Below, one piece after another: positions 27,985-37,463 of a DNA stretch of 48,156 nt. Position 1 is the stretch's first letter. Each line of letters starts with the position of its first letter. The stretch is from positions 1-48,156 of the forward strand of contig JANTFI010000005.1 of assembly GCA_024763505.1 (NCBI GenBank), given 5' to 3'. The DNA comes from Gammaproteobacteria bacterium. GTDB lineage: Bacteria; Pseudomonadota; Gammaproteobacteria; GCA-001735895. A program made the position numbers and the translations under genes. Below the pieces are notes generated by a model, which was given only the letters and a program-made list of their open reading frames with translations, was not told where the DNA came from and did no database searches.

Positions 27985-30552
27985 ATGCCTGTTTCCGACT
28001 TACTCACAACCCTGAAAATACTCGGTAGGCGGTTGAAAAAAACCGGTGATACCGAACCCGAGCAGGCAATCAATTTGCGTTTGGTCATCGGGGTTTTGCT
28101 GGTCCTTTATTTTAGTTTCCCCTGGGCGCGTGACAGCAGTTTCGAACATACGTTTTTTTCACTACCGAGTTTGATTGCGCTGGGCTATTACGGGACGGCT
28201 TTACTGATAGCTTTAGCCATTATCATCCATCCCCGGCCATCCCCGGCAAGGCGTATTGCAGGTATAATCATCGATCTTGGAGCGCTGTCGGCGGTCATGC
28301 TGCTGGCCGGTGAATACAGTATCCCGCTGTTTGTGCTGTACCTGTGGGTTGTTCTGGGAAATGGTTTTCGTTACGGCACTCGCTATCTATATATCTCCGA
28401 AGCGATTGCTCTGTGCGGATTCATACCGGCCGTTTATTTCGGGACCTACTGGCATCAGAATCCCTCGATCACTTTCAGTCTGTTGATGATTTTGCTGGTC
28501 TTGCCGCTATATTCGGCATTTTTGTTGAACAAACTGCACGAAGCGATGGATTCTGCCCGGCAGGCCAATGCAGCGAAGTCACAGTTTTTAGCCAATATGT
28601 CCCACGAATTGCGCACTCCGCTTAACGGTGTAATCGGAATGGGAGAATTGCTGCGAGAAACCGATCTCAGCTTTGAGCAAAACGAATTGGTGAAGAGTAT
28701 GCATTCATCCGCCAACACTTTGCTGGAACTGATCGAAAATATACTGGATATATCCAAAATTGAAGCAGGCAAACTGACCGTTTCACATGAGCCTTTTGAT
28801 CTTTATGAGTTGGTCAATTCAGTTCGATATATGTTGGCACCGGGCGGAGAAAGCAAAGGACTGATGGTAAGCTGCAATATTGACCCGGACACGCCGTTTT
28901 CGGTTAAGGGGGATCCACCACATATTCGTCAGGTGCTGATCAACCTGATGTCCAATGCAATCAAATTTACCGATCAGGGCTCGGTAAGCCTGAATGTTTA
29001 CCAGCGCAGTGGCAGCATTCTGCATCCGAAGATCCGCTTTGAAGTGAGCGACACCGGTATAGGGATTTCCGATCAGGATCAACATCGAATTTTTGAGGAT
29101 TTCACCCAGGCCGATAATGGGATTGCCCGTAATTATGGCGGCACTGGTCTGGGTACCACCATCTCGCGAGATCTGGTTGACTTAATGGGGGGAGACATGG
29201 GACTCGAGAGTGAGTCGGGGCAGGGGTCTACCTTCTGGTTCGAGTTGACGCTGGAAACCCAACCGCAAGATCAGGTCGAGTTATCACAATACCGGGTTTT
29301 ACTACTGGCTTCGGAAGCTACAGCCGCTAGCGTGAGGCCCGCACTGAAGAGTTGGTCAGTTGATTTTAACTGGGTTCGATCGGAGGCCAGGGCACTCTCT
29401 ACGGTATTGTCCGCGGCCGAACAAAACAGCCATTATGAAGTCATCATCGTGGATCAATCATCGTTAAAGGATGTCAATCCGGTGCAGTTTGCCCAGATGC
29501 TTCGTGTAGAAGCAGGATTAGATCATTTGGCTATGGTTCTATTGAATTCATCCGACTCGATGGTCGAAGCCAATATCGTCAACCAGTATTACGTTTCAAC
29601 CCTGCAGGAGCCGGCAGACAAACGTCTTCTTTTCAACGCTATTCATGCCGCGCATAGCGCGCAATTTCATGATGAAAAAATAGTCACGCTGGCAGAGTTC
29701 TACGCCCGGCAGGGCGAGGTTCGTTCGTTGAATGTTCTGGTAGCGGAAGACAATCAGGTCAATCAGCAAGTATTACAGGGAATACTGGAGCATGCCGGTC
29801 ATCAGGTGATGATCGCCGATAGCGGTGAAACTGTTCTGGACCGGTTGGCTGATGGATTGGACACATTTGACCTACTGGTGCTGGATATGAATATGCCAAA
29901 AAAATCCGGCATCGAAGTGATCAAGGCGCTGCGATTTATGGAAGGGGAGAAACATTTGCCGGTGATTATGCTGACAGCGGATGCAACTCCACAAGCGCGA
30001 GAAAACTGTCTCAATGCCGGTGCTAACAGCTTTTTGACCAAGCCGGTCGATGCGCGAGTTTTACTGGAAAAAATTGCGATTTTGACTCGCAAGAACCGAC
30101 CGCGGGCCGCTTCTGGACATCATGCTTACCAACCGCATGCACGACTTCACAAACTGGCGAATGCAGAATTTGATAGCTCCGACTGGATCGATGAATATGT
30201 GCTGCAGGAATTATCAGCGCTGGGCGGAGGTATTGCTTTCATCAAAAGCCTGGTCGATGGTTTTGAACTGGACGGGCAAAAACACTTGCAAGCAATCCAC
30301 ATGCATCAGGATGATGACTACCCGGCTTATCGAGAGAGTATTCACGCGCTTAAAGGTTCCGCAACCGAACTGGGTGCGTTGCAGTTGGTCGATATCTGCC
30401 TCAAGGCCGAAAAGTTAAAACCCGCCGATATTGACAGTTCGCGAATGCGGCAAACCAATCACGAAGTAGAGAAAACCTTTTCCCGGACGGTGTCCGAATT
30501 ACGACGCTTGATCGAAGCCAAATTAAACCAGATTTCTCACAAAAAAGATTAA
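27985..30552 (+). CDS. rpfC: Hybrid sensor histidine kinase RpfC (DSF receptor type)
   Basis: An 855-residue membrane kinase. About five N-terminal membrane segments (residues 25-180) include [12 protein letters not shown], as in the input region of Xanthomonas RpfC. The kinase core has the phospho-acceptor His207 in [12 protein letters not shown] and complete N and G boxes ([27 protein letters not shown]). A receiver domain carries Asp634 in [13 protein letters not shown], and a C-terminal HPt domain has His787 in [12 protein letters not shown]. The ATG at 27985 was taken; a TTG three bases upstream at 27982 is also possible, as AAGGA lies 9 nt before it and 12 nt before the ATG. It likely detects the fatty-acid signal made by RpfF and passes phosphate to RpfG. 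Confidence 0.88.
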   Translation: MPVSDLLTTLKILGRRLKKTGDTEPEQAINLRLVIGVLLVLYFSFPWARDSSFEHTFFSLPSLIALGYYGTALLIALAIIIHPRPSPARRIAGIIIDLGALSAVMLLAGEYSIPLFVLYLWVVLGNGFRYGTRYLYISEAIALCGFIPAVYFGTYWHQNPSITFSLLMILLVLPLYSAFLLNKLHEAMDSARQANAAKSQFLANMSHELRTPLNGVIGMGELLRETDLSFEQNELVKSMHSSANTLLELIENILDISKIEAGKLTVSHEPFDLYELVNSVRYMLAPGGESKGLMVSCNIDPDTPFSVKGDPPHIRQVLINLMSNAIKFTDQGSVSLNVYQRSGSILHPKIRFEVSDTGIGISDQDQHRIFEDFTQADNGIARNYGGTGLGTTISRDLVDLMGGDMGLESESGQGSTFWFELTLETQPQDQVELSQYRVLLLASEATAASVRPALKSWSVDFNWVRSEARALSTVLSAAEQNSHYEVIIVDQSSLKDVNPVQFAQMLRVEAGLDHLAMVLLNSSDSMVEANIVNQYYVSTLQEPADKRLLFNAIHAAHSAQFHDEKIVTLAEFYARQGEVRSLNVLVAEDNQVNQQVLQGILEHAGHQVMIADSGETVLDRLADGLDTFDLLVLDMNMPKKSGIEVIKALRFMEGEKHLPVIMLTADATPQARENCLNAGANSFLTKPVDARVLLEKIAILTRKNRPRAASGHHAYQPHARLHKLANAEFDSSDWIDEYVLQELSALGGGIAFIKSLVDGFELDGQKHLQAIHMHQDDDYPAYRESIHALKGSATELGALQLVDICLKAEKLKPADIDSSRMRQTNHEVEKTFSRTVSELRRLIEAKLNQISHKKD

Positions 30553-30680
30553 AGCAAAAATTCATCCCGGTATTTCTTAAGCAGGGAGGCGTTTCTGAAC
30601 CAAGTCTTTATCGGTTTCTCGAATGTTTTTTGTACCCTGGTCTTGTAGTGTGTCATGCGTTGTGTCGCGCTAGTTGTCTT

Positions 30681-31550
30681 TTATGCTTTCAATCGCTTGT
30701 TTTGGCGGTTCACCAACCGCTGCATCATACGAATATCTCGTTCAGTCAGGTTTAGTGCGGCATCGGCCCAGACATTCGCGATGCGGGTTAATTCCTGATA
30801 GCTGATGTTGTTGCAGATATCCTTGACCTGACGCATGGCTCGGTAACTGTTGCTCGCACGGTTGGCAGTTTCAATATATTGGTATACCGCCAGTTCACCT
30901 TCTTCAGGCTCGGCCAGGATATCGACCACGCCCATCTGTTGTAATTCTTCTGCCTTATATATTTTTCCGCTGAGAATCATTTGTTCCGCCCTGGCAGGGC
31001 CCACCTTGCGTGACAGCAAAGAAAACGCCCCCATCCCTGGAAACAGGTTGAACAAGACCTCGGGCAATCCCATTTTCACCCCTCGCTCGGCGATGATGAT
31101 GTTACTGGATAACGCAGCTTCGAAACCGCCTCCAAGAGCATCTCCCTGTATCAGGGAAATCGTGGTCAGATCGGTATTATAGTGGTGCATATTCTGATAA
31201 AGAATATCGATACAGTGAATGGCGTACCCGAGTAATTGATCCCGGTTACGTTGGTGAATCAATCGGGTAAACAGATCCAGATCACCTCCCAGATTGAAAA
31301 TACCGGGTACTTCGGAGCCAACCACCAGGTAGTCGTATTGTTTGCCCCCGCTTGATTTCATCTCGGATTTTACCTGATTCAGGTAATCGGACAGATTCTC
31401 AAGCAAAGTAGGCGTAAAACACGGACGCGGCCGGGCTTTCATCAAGAACCAGCCGACCTTGAATTTTTCGTCATAATATGTGTTCAGTTGTGCGAAATTG
31501 CCTTGCTCATTGACTTGTTCATCCTTGTTAATAAAAGCAATATTATTCAT
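30681..31550 (-). CDS. rpfF: DSF synthase (enoyl-CoA hydratase/isomerase family, RpfF)
   Basis: Crotonase-fold enzyme that makes cis-2-unsaturated fatty acids (diffusible signal factors) from acyl-ACP by dehydration and thioester cleavage. Both catalytic acids of RpfF are present with the same spacing as Glu141/Glu161 of Xanthomonas: Glu144 in GDALGGGFEAALSS and Glu164 in GLPEVLFNLFPGMG. The oxyanion-hole segment VFNLGGDL-like FNLGGDLDLF is also there. The ATG at 31550 has an AGGAG site 8 nt upstream and yields 289 residues, the exact length of Xanthomonas RpfF; a longer frame to 31577 is rejected. The gene converges on rpfC. Ordinary enoyl-CoA hydratases lack the GLPEVLF...PGMGA signature, so the call is firm. 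Confidence 0.92.
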   Translation of the reverse strand: MNNIAFINKDEQVNEQGNFAQLNTYYDEKFKVGWFLMKARPRPCFTPTLLENLSDYLNQVKSEMKSSGGKQYDYLVVGSEVPGIFNLGGDLDLFTRLIHQRNRDQLLGYAIHCIDILYQNMHHYNTDLTTISLIQGDALGGGFEAALSSNIIIAERGVKMGLPEVLFNLFPGMGAFSLLSRKVGPARAEQMILSGKIYKAEELQQMGVVDILAEPEEGELAVYQYIETANRASNSYRAMRQVKDICNNISYQELTRIANVWADAALNLTERDIRMMQRLVNRQNKRLKA

Positions 31551-31871
31551 TGTGACTGCTCCTGTAGACAGAGACACCGGTTAAAAAACGGAATTTGTAG
31601 CGTCTCCGAAGTAATTGAATCGAGACCGTCGGACAAGTTACAAATTTCGAAGTGAAAGCTTTCGCGGCACTCTAGAGTGAGTGTTGCACGTTAAGCCCGA
31701 ATATTTAAAAGCAAGCAGCGTGCCAAGTCGTTTTACAACCTGATAATTTCGAATTATCGGTAAATAAAGTCATTTTTTTGCTACTTTTGCTGTCCATAAA
31801 TCGACTAACTTGTTGTGTTGACAATTTTTTGACACTTGATATCCCGGAGGTGAAAATCGGAAAATGATCAT
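31551..31871. other. 321-bp divergent region between rpfF and thpR
   Basis: AT-rich, no gene. GATAATT (31742-31748) and AATTATC (31752-31758) form a perfect palindrome with a 3-nt centre. Two copies of TTGACA, 11 bp apart (31818-31823 and 31829-31834), lie before thpR. GAGAC/GTCTC (31571-31575, 31602-31606) could pair near the rpfF start. A GGAGG (31846-31850) stands 13 nt before an ATG at 31864 that opens only a five-codon frame overlapping the thpR start. Confidence 0.45.
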
Positions 31872-32405
31872 ATGGATTTGAAACAGCGATTATTTTTGGC
31901 TTTGTGGCCGGATGAAAAGACCCGTCAGAATCTGTATGTGGCGTATCAATCAACATTAGCCGGTTCATTTGAAGAAGCAGAACGCCCTCTTGGGCCAGCC
32001 TCTTATCACTTGACCTTGCATTATCTGGGGCAAACCGGTCCCGACCAAAAGGCTTGTTATATCGAACAGGCGAAACGATTGAGTTTTACCCCTTTCTCGA
32101 TGCAAATCGATACAGTCGGGCAATTCAGCCGGGCGGCGGTTAGCTGGCTGGCCCCTGGCAAAATACCGGGCGAACTACTGCAATTACATGATGACCTGCG
32201 GCGAAATCTCGCGGATTGTGGGTTTAAAGCCGAGTACAGACCATTTAAACCGCACATCACGATGGCACGAAAATTTAAGCTGCCGATACAAGAGCAGAAA
32301 ATTACACCACTGTGCTGGGATGTGGACCGATTCGTGCTGGTGCTATCGGCGCCTTCAACGCAGGGCGTGCGCTATCGAGTCATCGAGACATTTCCGGCTT
32401 GTTAG
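31872..32405 (+). CDS. thpR: RNA 2',3'-cyclic phosphodiesterase / 2'-5' RNA ligase
   Basis: A 177-residue two-lobed 2H-phosphoesterase. The two catalytic HxTx motifs are HLTL (about residue 46, in SYHLTLHYLG) and HITM (about residue 127, in FKPHITMARK). Length and the N-terminal RLFLALWPDEKTR match the ThpR/LigT family. It hydrolyses 2',3'-cyclic phosphate ends of RNA and can join 2'-5' ends in vitro; the physiological role is unclear in most bacteria. The start at 31872 is the only in-frame ATG after a stop, although the strongest ribosome-binding site (GGAGG) is 21 nt away and better placed for a five-codon frame beginning at 31864. Confidence 0.9.
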   Translation: MDLKQRLFLALWPDEKTRQNLYVAYQSTLAGSFEEAERPLGPASYHLTLHYLGQTGPDQKACYIEQAKRLSFTPFSMQIDTVGQFSRAAVSWLAPGKIPGELLQLHDDLRRNLADCGFKAEYRPFKPHITMARKFKLPIQEQKITPLCWDVDRFVLVLSAPSTQGVRYRVIETFPAC

Positions 32406-32430
32406 CCACCCTTGAATACCGGATAATGAT

Positions 32431-32449
32431 CTGAATTAACCTGAATTAA
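32431..32449 (+). promoter_or_regulatory. Direct repeat CTGAATTAA upstream of the thioredoxin-fold gene
   Basis: CTGAATTAA occurs at 32431-32439 and again at 32441-32449, exactly 10 bp apart (one helical turn), 39 bp before the ATG at 32488. Such spacing is common for response-regulator half-sites. Confidence 0.3.
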
Positions 32450-32487
32450 TCGGGTCAAAACAATGTACCTGAACCAGAGGGTTTTCC

Positions 32488-33555
32488 ATGTCGATGATTG
32501 TGCGTAGCAGTTTCAAGCTTCTGATATTTTTTTCATTCTCGTTGGTATTTTCACCTTTTGCACTGGCGTCCGAAAAGCAGGGGCGTTATCTCGGCGCGCA
32601 AACCTCGGAAATACCTGGCTGGTTCAAGGAGAGCTTTCTCGAGTTCGAGGAAGATGTCCGAGAGGCAGCCAGTCAGGGTAAACGGGTGATGCTGTATTTT
32701 CATCAAGAGGGTTGCCCGTATTGCGCACGTCTGGTCGAAGAAAATTTCACCCAACCCGAGATTGTCGAATATGTAAAAAACAAATTCGATGGCATCGCGA
32801 TCAATATGTGGGGCGATCGTGAAGTTATTTCCGTAGGTGGCAAGTCTTTTACCGAAAAAACCTTTTCAGAAGCGCTCAAGGTGCAATATACGCCCACCAT
32901 ATTATTTCTGAATGAACAGGGTAAAGTGATTCTGCGGCTTAATGGTTATTATTCACCGGAAAAATTCAAACAGGCTTTGCACTTTGCCGGTGACAAGATG
33001 GAGAAAAAGATGGCCTACAGCGAATTCATGCTGGTGCAGAAAAGCGACAAGAGTGGTCGCTTGATTGATGAGGATTTCTTTGTCCGGAGTAACGACCTGT
33101 CATCTCTGATAGGGCCGGGAAAACCAATGCTGGCCGTCTATTTCGAATCGCCATCCTGTGAAGACTGCGAAACGCTGCATCAAAAGGTACTGACCGATCC
33201 GGCCACCCGCGAGCTGGTGAAAAAAATGAACAATGTCCAACTGAATGTGTATTCCGATGAACCGATCGTGGGCGTCGATGGCAAGCCAGTCAGCGCCGCT
33301 GCGCTGGCCCGACAACTCGACATCGGATATACCCCGAGTGTGGTTTTTTATGATTCACAGGGTCGGGAAGTACATCGGGTAGAAGGCTTTCTGAAAACCT
33401 TTCACTTTCAATCGGCGTTTGCCTATGTGCTCGAAAAGGCTTACCTCACACAACCCAGTTTTCAACGCTACCTGAGTTCGCGTGGCGAACAATTGCGCGA
33501 GCAGGGCTATGATACCGATATTTGGGGATATGAATCGGCGTATCCGGCTCGTTAA
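32488..33555 (+). CDS. Periplasmic protein with two thioredoxin-fold domains (SoxW-like)
   Basis: A 355-residue exported protein. The signal peptide ends in FALA at residue 27. The first thioredoxin domain (about 45-155) has the redox motif Cys76-Pro-Tyr-Cys79 in HQEGCPYC and the cis-proline strand QYTPTILFLN. The second (about 195-320) has Cys224-Glu-Asp-Cys227 in SPSCEDCETL and GYTPSVVFYD. The two halves align along their whole length and look like an internal duplication, with the second active site changed from CPYC to CEDC. In sulfur oxidisers SoxW-type thioredoxins keep the Sox carrier reduced; no sox gene is nearby, so cytochrome or general disulfide roles are equally open. An AGAGGG site precedes the ATG. 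Confidence 0.83.
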   Translation: MSMIVRSSFKLLIFFSFSLVFSPFALASEKQGRYLGAQTSEIPGWFKESFLEFEEDVREAASQGKRVMLYFHQEGCPYCARLVEENFTQPEIVEYVKNKFDGIAINMWGDREVISVGGKSFTEKTFSEALKVQYTPTILFLNEQGKVILRLNGYYSPEKFKQALHFAGDKMEKKMAYSEFMLVQKSDKSGRLIDEDFFVRSNDLSSLIGPGKPMLAVYFESPSCEDCETLHQKVLTDPATRELVKKMNNVQLNVYSDEPIVGVDGKPVSAAALARQLDIGYTPSVVFYDSQGREVHRVEGFLKTFHFQSAFAYVLEKAYLTQPSFQRYLSSRGEQLREQGYDTDIWGYESAYPAR

Positions 33556-33736
33556 GTGTTTACCAGGAAGCGGGGTTAAATTTTCCGGAAAAAACCGGTG
33601 GTCTTTCTATACTTGAACACAACACGGAACTTTATTCCGTATCTGGCAAGACTTGTGCCGCGCTGCGACCCAAAACTGACGTCGAAATAGTTCGGCCTTG
33701 TCTGTACGACAATAACAATGAGGCCATCAGAATTTC

Positions 33737-34339
33737 ATGTCTCAACATTCGGCGTATTTCAATCATACCTCGGGTCGCAAAATGCTGCTCGAGGTTACCC
33801 AGCTTGCGCTGGCTGAATCTGCCAATCTGATCGCACTACAAACGGAGCGGGATATCCAGTTCCGAGTCTCTGCGATGACAGTAAAAAAACAGCAATCCAT
33901 CCAGCAGGTTCTCTCGGCGCAGGATCACCAAGTCTTGATCATTCATCAGTCGATTCAATCGAAATGCTCTGGCAGCTTGCTGTTCATGCTACAAGAAACT
34001 TCAGCCCGACAATTGCTGGCGCATTTGTGCCATGACGCCGGTTCAATTCATGAATTGAGCGAGCTGGATGAAGAGGCGCTGGTCGAGGTGAGTAATATCC
34101 TGGTTAATCATTGTCTCAGCCATTATGTACAGGTTCTGGACGTAAATATTTCGACAGCCGTACCGAAATTGTTGCACTATCTGCCGGCGCAGCCGCTACC
34201 CGAGGCACTTGCCGATTTGCCTGAATCCAGCTTGTTTTCCGTTGAACTTGACATAAATCTAGGCAACCTGACCCAGCAAGCGGTTATGCTTTGGCTGGGT
34301 CATTTTGACCAGTTTGACATCTTGCACCCGGCTGACTGA
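33737..34339 (+). CDS. CheC/CheX-family CheY-P phosphatase-like protein
   Basis: A 200-residue soluble protein. It contains one complete CheC/CheX/FliY phosphatase signature: Glu117, Asn120 and, after exactly 22 residues, Pro143 (EVSN ... STAVP). Classical CheC has two such motifs; here only one is seen, in the second half of the protein. The fourth position before the Glu is Glu instead of Asp or Ser. Activity on CheY-phosphate or on another receiver is therefore likely. It stands 12-24 bp before the PAS-GGDEF-EAL gene and may be co-transcribed with it; its targets could include the receivers of RpfC, RpfG or CheV in this window. The upstream gap holds an ACGGAA/TTCCGT hairpin (33624-33640). 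Confidence 0.75.
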   Translation: MSQHSAYFNHTSGRKMLLEVTQLALAESANLIALQTERDIQFRVSAMTVKKQQSIQQVLSAQDHQVLIIHQSIQSKCSGSLLFMLQETSARQLLAHLCHDAGSIHELSELDEEALVEVSNILVNHCLSHYVQVLDVNISTAVPKLLHYLPAQPLPEALADLPESSLFSVELDINLGNLTQQAVMLWLGHFDQFDILHPAD

Positions 34340-34362
34340 CCCCGACCAGATTGCGAATATCC

Positions 34363-36882
34363 ATGCCATTTTCCTGCACTGCCGAACCCATGATTTCTGA
34401 TGCCGGTCTGCTTGATGCGATCGATAACGGTTTTTTTATGCTCAACCACAAAGGCGAAATCGTGGTCTGGAATCGCTGGATGGAGCAACACAGCTTTATC
34501 GGTCGTGAACAGGCGCTTTATCAGCCGGTTTCTGTGTTGTTCAGCGATATGAGTTCTCGCCTGCAACAGGCGATCAGCGATGTCTTGTCGATGCAGTTGA
34601 GTTCGGTTATATCTGTCCGGCTCGGGATGGCACAGCTGCCGTTGTATCGTTCGCGACAAGCCTGCCAACTGGATCACCGACTTTCGCAGTCGTTCAACCT
34701 GATGCCTGTTCAATATCGAAACCAGAATGGCTGTCTGGTTCAAATCACTGATGCCGAACTGCGAGAGCGATTCGAGGTATCCTTGAAAAGGACGGCGCTC
34801 GAAATCGACACCGTGGTCAGCCTCGCCCGTGAACAGGAGTACCAGTTACAAACCATTCTTGATAATACGCTGGATGCAATCGTGATACTCAATCGGCTCG
34901 GACGGATCAGCGGATTTTATCGCTCGGCCCAAAAAATGTTCGGATACAGTGAATTTGATTTACTGGGCAAGCCGGTTTCTGTACTGTTTCCATCGCCCTA
35001 CAACCGACGCTTCGATATGGCTATCGAGAAAAGTCAGGATGACCAGACTTTCAATTTGTTCGAACAGGCTAAATCACTGAAGAAGAGTGGTGAAATCTTT
35101 CATGCCGATATTGCCATCAACAGTATCTTTGAAGGCAAGGAAATGCAATTTATCATCACCATCAAGGATATTACCGAGCGACAGATTGCTCAGGAAGCCT
35201 TGTACCGGGAAAAAGAACAGGCACAGGTCACCCTCAGCAGTATTGCCGATGGTGTGATCACCACCGACATCATCGGACAGATCAACTTCGTGAACCCGGC
35301 GGCTCTCAAGCTGACCGGTTACCAGCAAGATGAATTGCTTCATAAGCGGCTGGACCGTGTGATTACCATCCAGTCGGAAAGAAGCCAGTTGCCGGTCTTT
35401 GAATGTATTGAGCATAGCCAACAGATCGACTCGATTTCGGGAGATGTGTTGATCGCCAAAAATGGCCGGCATATCGTCATCCACCAAGTGGCTTCGCCGA
35501 TTCATAATCAGGTTGGCGACACGGTCGGTGCGGTACTAATATTTCGCGATGTCAGCAAATCGCACCGTCTGGCCAGCCGCTTGTCCTGGCAAGCCAGCCA
35601 TGATGAATTGACGCAACTGTATAACCGGCGTGAATTTGAGCGCCAGTTGGAAACGATCATCGATGCGGCACGCAACGAGCAGTCCGAACATTGCCTGTGC
35701 TTCATGGATCTGGATAAATTCAAGGTGGTGAATGATACCTGTGGCCACGCAGCCGGCGATGAATTGTTGCGCCAATTAGCGGATATCTTCCGCCTCAAGG
35801 TACGCGGTGCTGACTTGCTGGCGCGTATGGGTGGCGATGAATTTGCTATCATATTGAATCAGTGTGGCATCGCGCCTGCCGTCAATATTGCGGAAGATAT
35901 CCGCAGTGCCATCGAGGACTTTCGCTTTGGCTGGGGAGAGCAATCCTTTCAGGTCGGGGTCAGTATCGGGCTGGTCTTGATCGATGTAGACAGCCCGGAT
36001 GCCGAAGAGGTTTTCAAGGCGGGTGATTCAGCCTGTTATGCTGCCAAGGAAGCAGGGCGCAACCGGGTCCATGTCTATAGCCCGGATGACACCGAAATTT
36101 CACTGCGCCAGGGCGAGTCGCAATGGATGGTTCGAATCCAGAAAGCCCTTGATGACAACCGGTTCCAGTTGCATTACCAGCCGATCATCTCAACCGATCA
36201 GTCTGCTCTGGACTTGCATTACGAAATTCTGCTTCGCATGGTTTCCGAGCAAGGTGAGTTAATTCCACCCGGTGCTTTCATGTCTGCCGCCGAGCGCTAC
36301 CAGATGATGTCGAAGATCGATATCTGGGTGATTGAAAACCTGTTCCAGTGGCTCTCGATTCATCGTTTAGGGCAGGGGCAGGTGGAAGATATTTTTGCTA
36401 TCAATCTGTCCGGGCAATCCCTGGCGGATGAATCCCTGTTGTATCGGGTTCGCCAGTTGTTTGATCATTATTCGATCCCTGCACACAGCATTAGTTTCGA
36501 GATAACCGAGACTGCAGCAATCAGCAATCTGTCACAAGCCCAGTTATTTATTCGTGAATTGAAGCAACTCGGTTGTAAATTCGCGCTCGATGACTTTGGC
36601 AGCGGGCTGAGTTCTTTTGCCTATCTGAAATCCCTGCCGGTAGATTACCTGAAGATCGACGGCGCGTTTGTACGTGATATGGTGAATGACCCGATCGACC
36701 GCGCCATGGTTGAATCGATCCATAATATTGGCAATGTACTGCAATTGAAAACAATTGCTGAATTCGTCGAAAATGATGAAATCCTGCAAGCACTGCGAGT
36801 GGTCGGGGTAGATTTTGCACAGGGCTATGGTATAGCTCGACCGAAACAGTTACCGGAAGACGGTTCCCGTCTGTACCCCTGA
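34363..36882 (+). CDS. PAS-PAS-PAS-GGDEF-EAL c-di-GMP turnover protein
   Basis: An 839-residue cytoplasmic protein. Three PAS domains occupy about residues 10-415 (AIDNGFFMLNHKGEIVVWN, ILDNTLDAIVILNRLG and SSIADGVITTDIIGQINFVNPAA). A diguanylate cyclase domain has an intact GGDEF at 490-494 (ARMGGDEFAIIL). The phosphodiesterase domain has EIL at 621-623 in place of EAL, but keeps NLSGQSL, FEITETA, DDFGSGLSSF, LKIDGAFV and the final QGYG, so it can be active. No inhibitory-site RxxD is obvious. The start is unsure: ATG 34363 was used, TTG 34351 and ATG 34390 are alternatives, none with a good ribosome-binding site. Lies between the CheC-like gene and flagellar genes. Confidence 0.88.
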   Translation: MPFSCTAEPMISDAGLLDAIDNGFFMLNHKGEIVVWNRWMEQHSFIGREQALYQPVSVLFSDMSSRLQQAISDVLSMQLSSVISVRLGMAQLPLYRSRQACQLDHRLSQSFNLMPVQYRNQNGCLVQITDAELRERFEVSLKRTALEIDTVVSLAREQEYQLQTILDNTLDAIVILNRLGRISGFYRSAQKMFGYSEFDLLGKPVSVLFPSPYNRRFDMAIEKSQDDQTFNLFEQAKSLKKSGEIFHADIAINSIFEGKEMQFIITIKDITERQIAQEALYREKEQAQVTLSSIADGVITTDIIGQINFVNPAALKLTGYQQDELLHKRLDRVITIQSERSQLPVFECIEHSQQIDSISGDVLIAKNGRHIVIHQVASPIHNQVGDTVGAVLIFRDVSKSHRLASRLSWQASHDELTQLYNRREFERQLETIIDAARNEQSEHCLCFMDLDKFKVVNDTCGHAAGDELLRQLADIFRLKVRGADLLARMGGDEFAIILNQCGIAPAVNIAEDIRSAIEDFRFGWGEQSFQVGVSIGLVLIDVDSPDAEEVFKAGDSACYAAKEAGRNRVHVYSPDDTEISLRQGESQWMVRIQKALDDNRFQLHYQPIISTDQSALDLHYEILLRMVSEQGELIPPGAFMSAAERYQMMSKIDIWVIENLFQWLSIHRLGQGQVEDIFAINLSGQSLADESLLYRVRQLFDHYSIPAHSISFEITETAAISNLSQAQLFIRELKQLGCKFALDDFGSGLSSFAYLKSLPVDYLKIDGAFVRDMVNDPIDRAMVESIHNIGNVLQLKTIAEFVENDEILQALRVVGVDFAQGYGIARPKQLPEDGSRLYP

Positions 36883-36890
36883 ACTGGGGT

Positions 36891-37421
36891 TCAGGCTTGC
36901 GCCAGAGAGCGCCGGTTATCACTGCCTGCGCGTTCTGTATTACCGCTTTTGGTATAGCTGGCCGGGCTCGAGTCTGGAGAATGCCCTGACAGGATCCGGA
37001 TGGACTGGGTCACTCGCTGCTGACTTTTTTGCAACAGTAAAGAATTGACAAACAAGGCGTGTTGCAATTTTTTCAATTCCCGATTGAGTTGGCCAGCCAG
37101 TTTTTGCATGTCTTCGTTTTGCGGACAATGTTCGAGAAACGTTTCGAGTCCTTGCGCCGATTCATCGAACCCGGCGGCTTGCAAAAGCTGCACCTGCTGG
37201 AGTCGGGTCTGCTCGATTTCGCTGGCTTCTTCGGGTACCTTGTTCAATAACTGCTCGAGAGCCGATTGGTCATTACTGGATATAGCCTGTTTGATTTGCC
37301 CGAGATAGTTTCGGTAGGCGTTAACTTGTCGAATCTGGATTTCGAGCAAGGTTTGCATCGCCTGTTGGTCGCGGTCATCGATCATCGGAGTTTGCATGTG
37401 GAGAGAAGCAGGCTGTGTCAT
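36891..37421 (-). CDS. flgN: Flagellar export chaperone FlgN
   Basis: A 176-residue, mostly helical protein with long Leu/Gln-rich segments (ALEQLLNKVPEEASEIEQTRLQQVQLLQ and ELKKLQHALFVNSLLLQKSQQRV). FlgN holds the hook-filament junction proteins FlgK and FlgL for export. Identification rests on the pattern and on its place directly after flgM (42 bp), the normal flgM-flgN order. A TGAGGA motif lies 12 nt before the ATG at 37421. It converges on the GGDEF-EAL gene with 8 bp between stops. Confidence 0.85.
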   Translation of the reverse strand: MTQPASLHMQTPMIDDRDQQAMQTLLEIQIRQVNAYRNYLGQIKQAISSNDQSALEQLLNKVPEEASEIEQTRLQQVQLLQAAGFDESAQGLETFLEHCPQNEDMQKLAGQLNRELKKLQHALFVNSLLLQKSQQRVTQSIRILSGHSPDSSPASYTKSGNTERAGSDNRRSLAQA

Positions 37422-37463
37422 GTGCGTAAGTATCCTCAGGGTTACCTTGTGGTCTAGACCTGA

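Noticed and set aside
31551-31577. Longer rpfF start
   Set aside because: The shorter start has AGGAG at good spacing and gives the exact family length.
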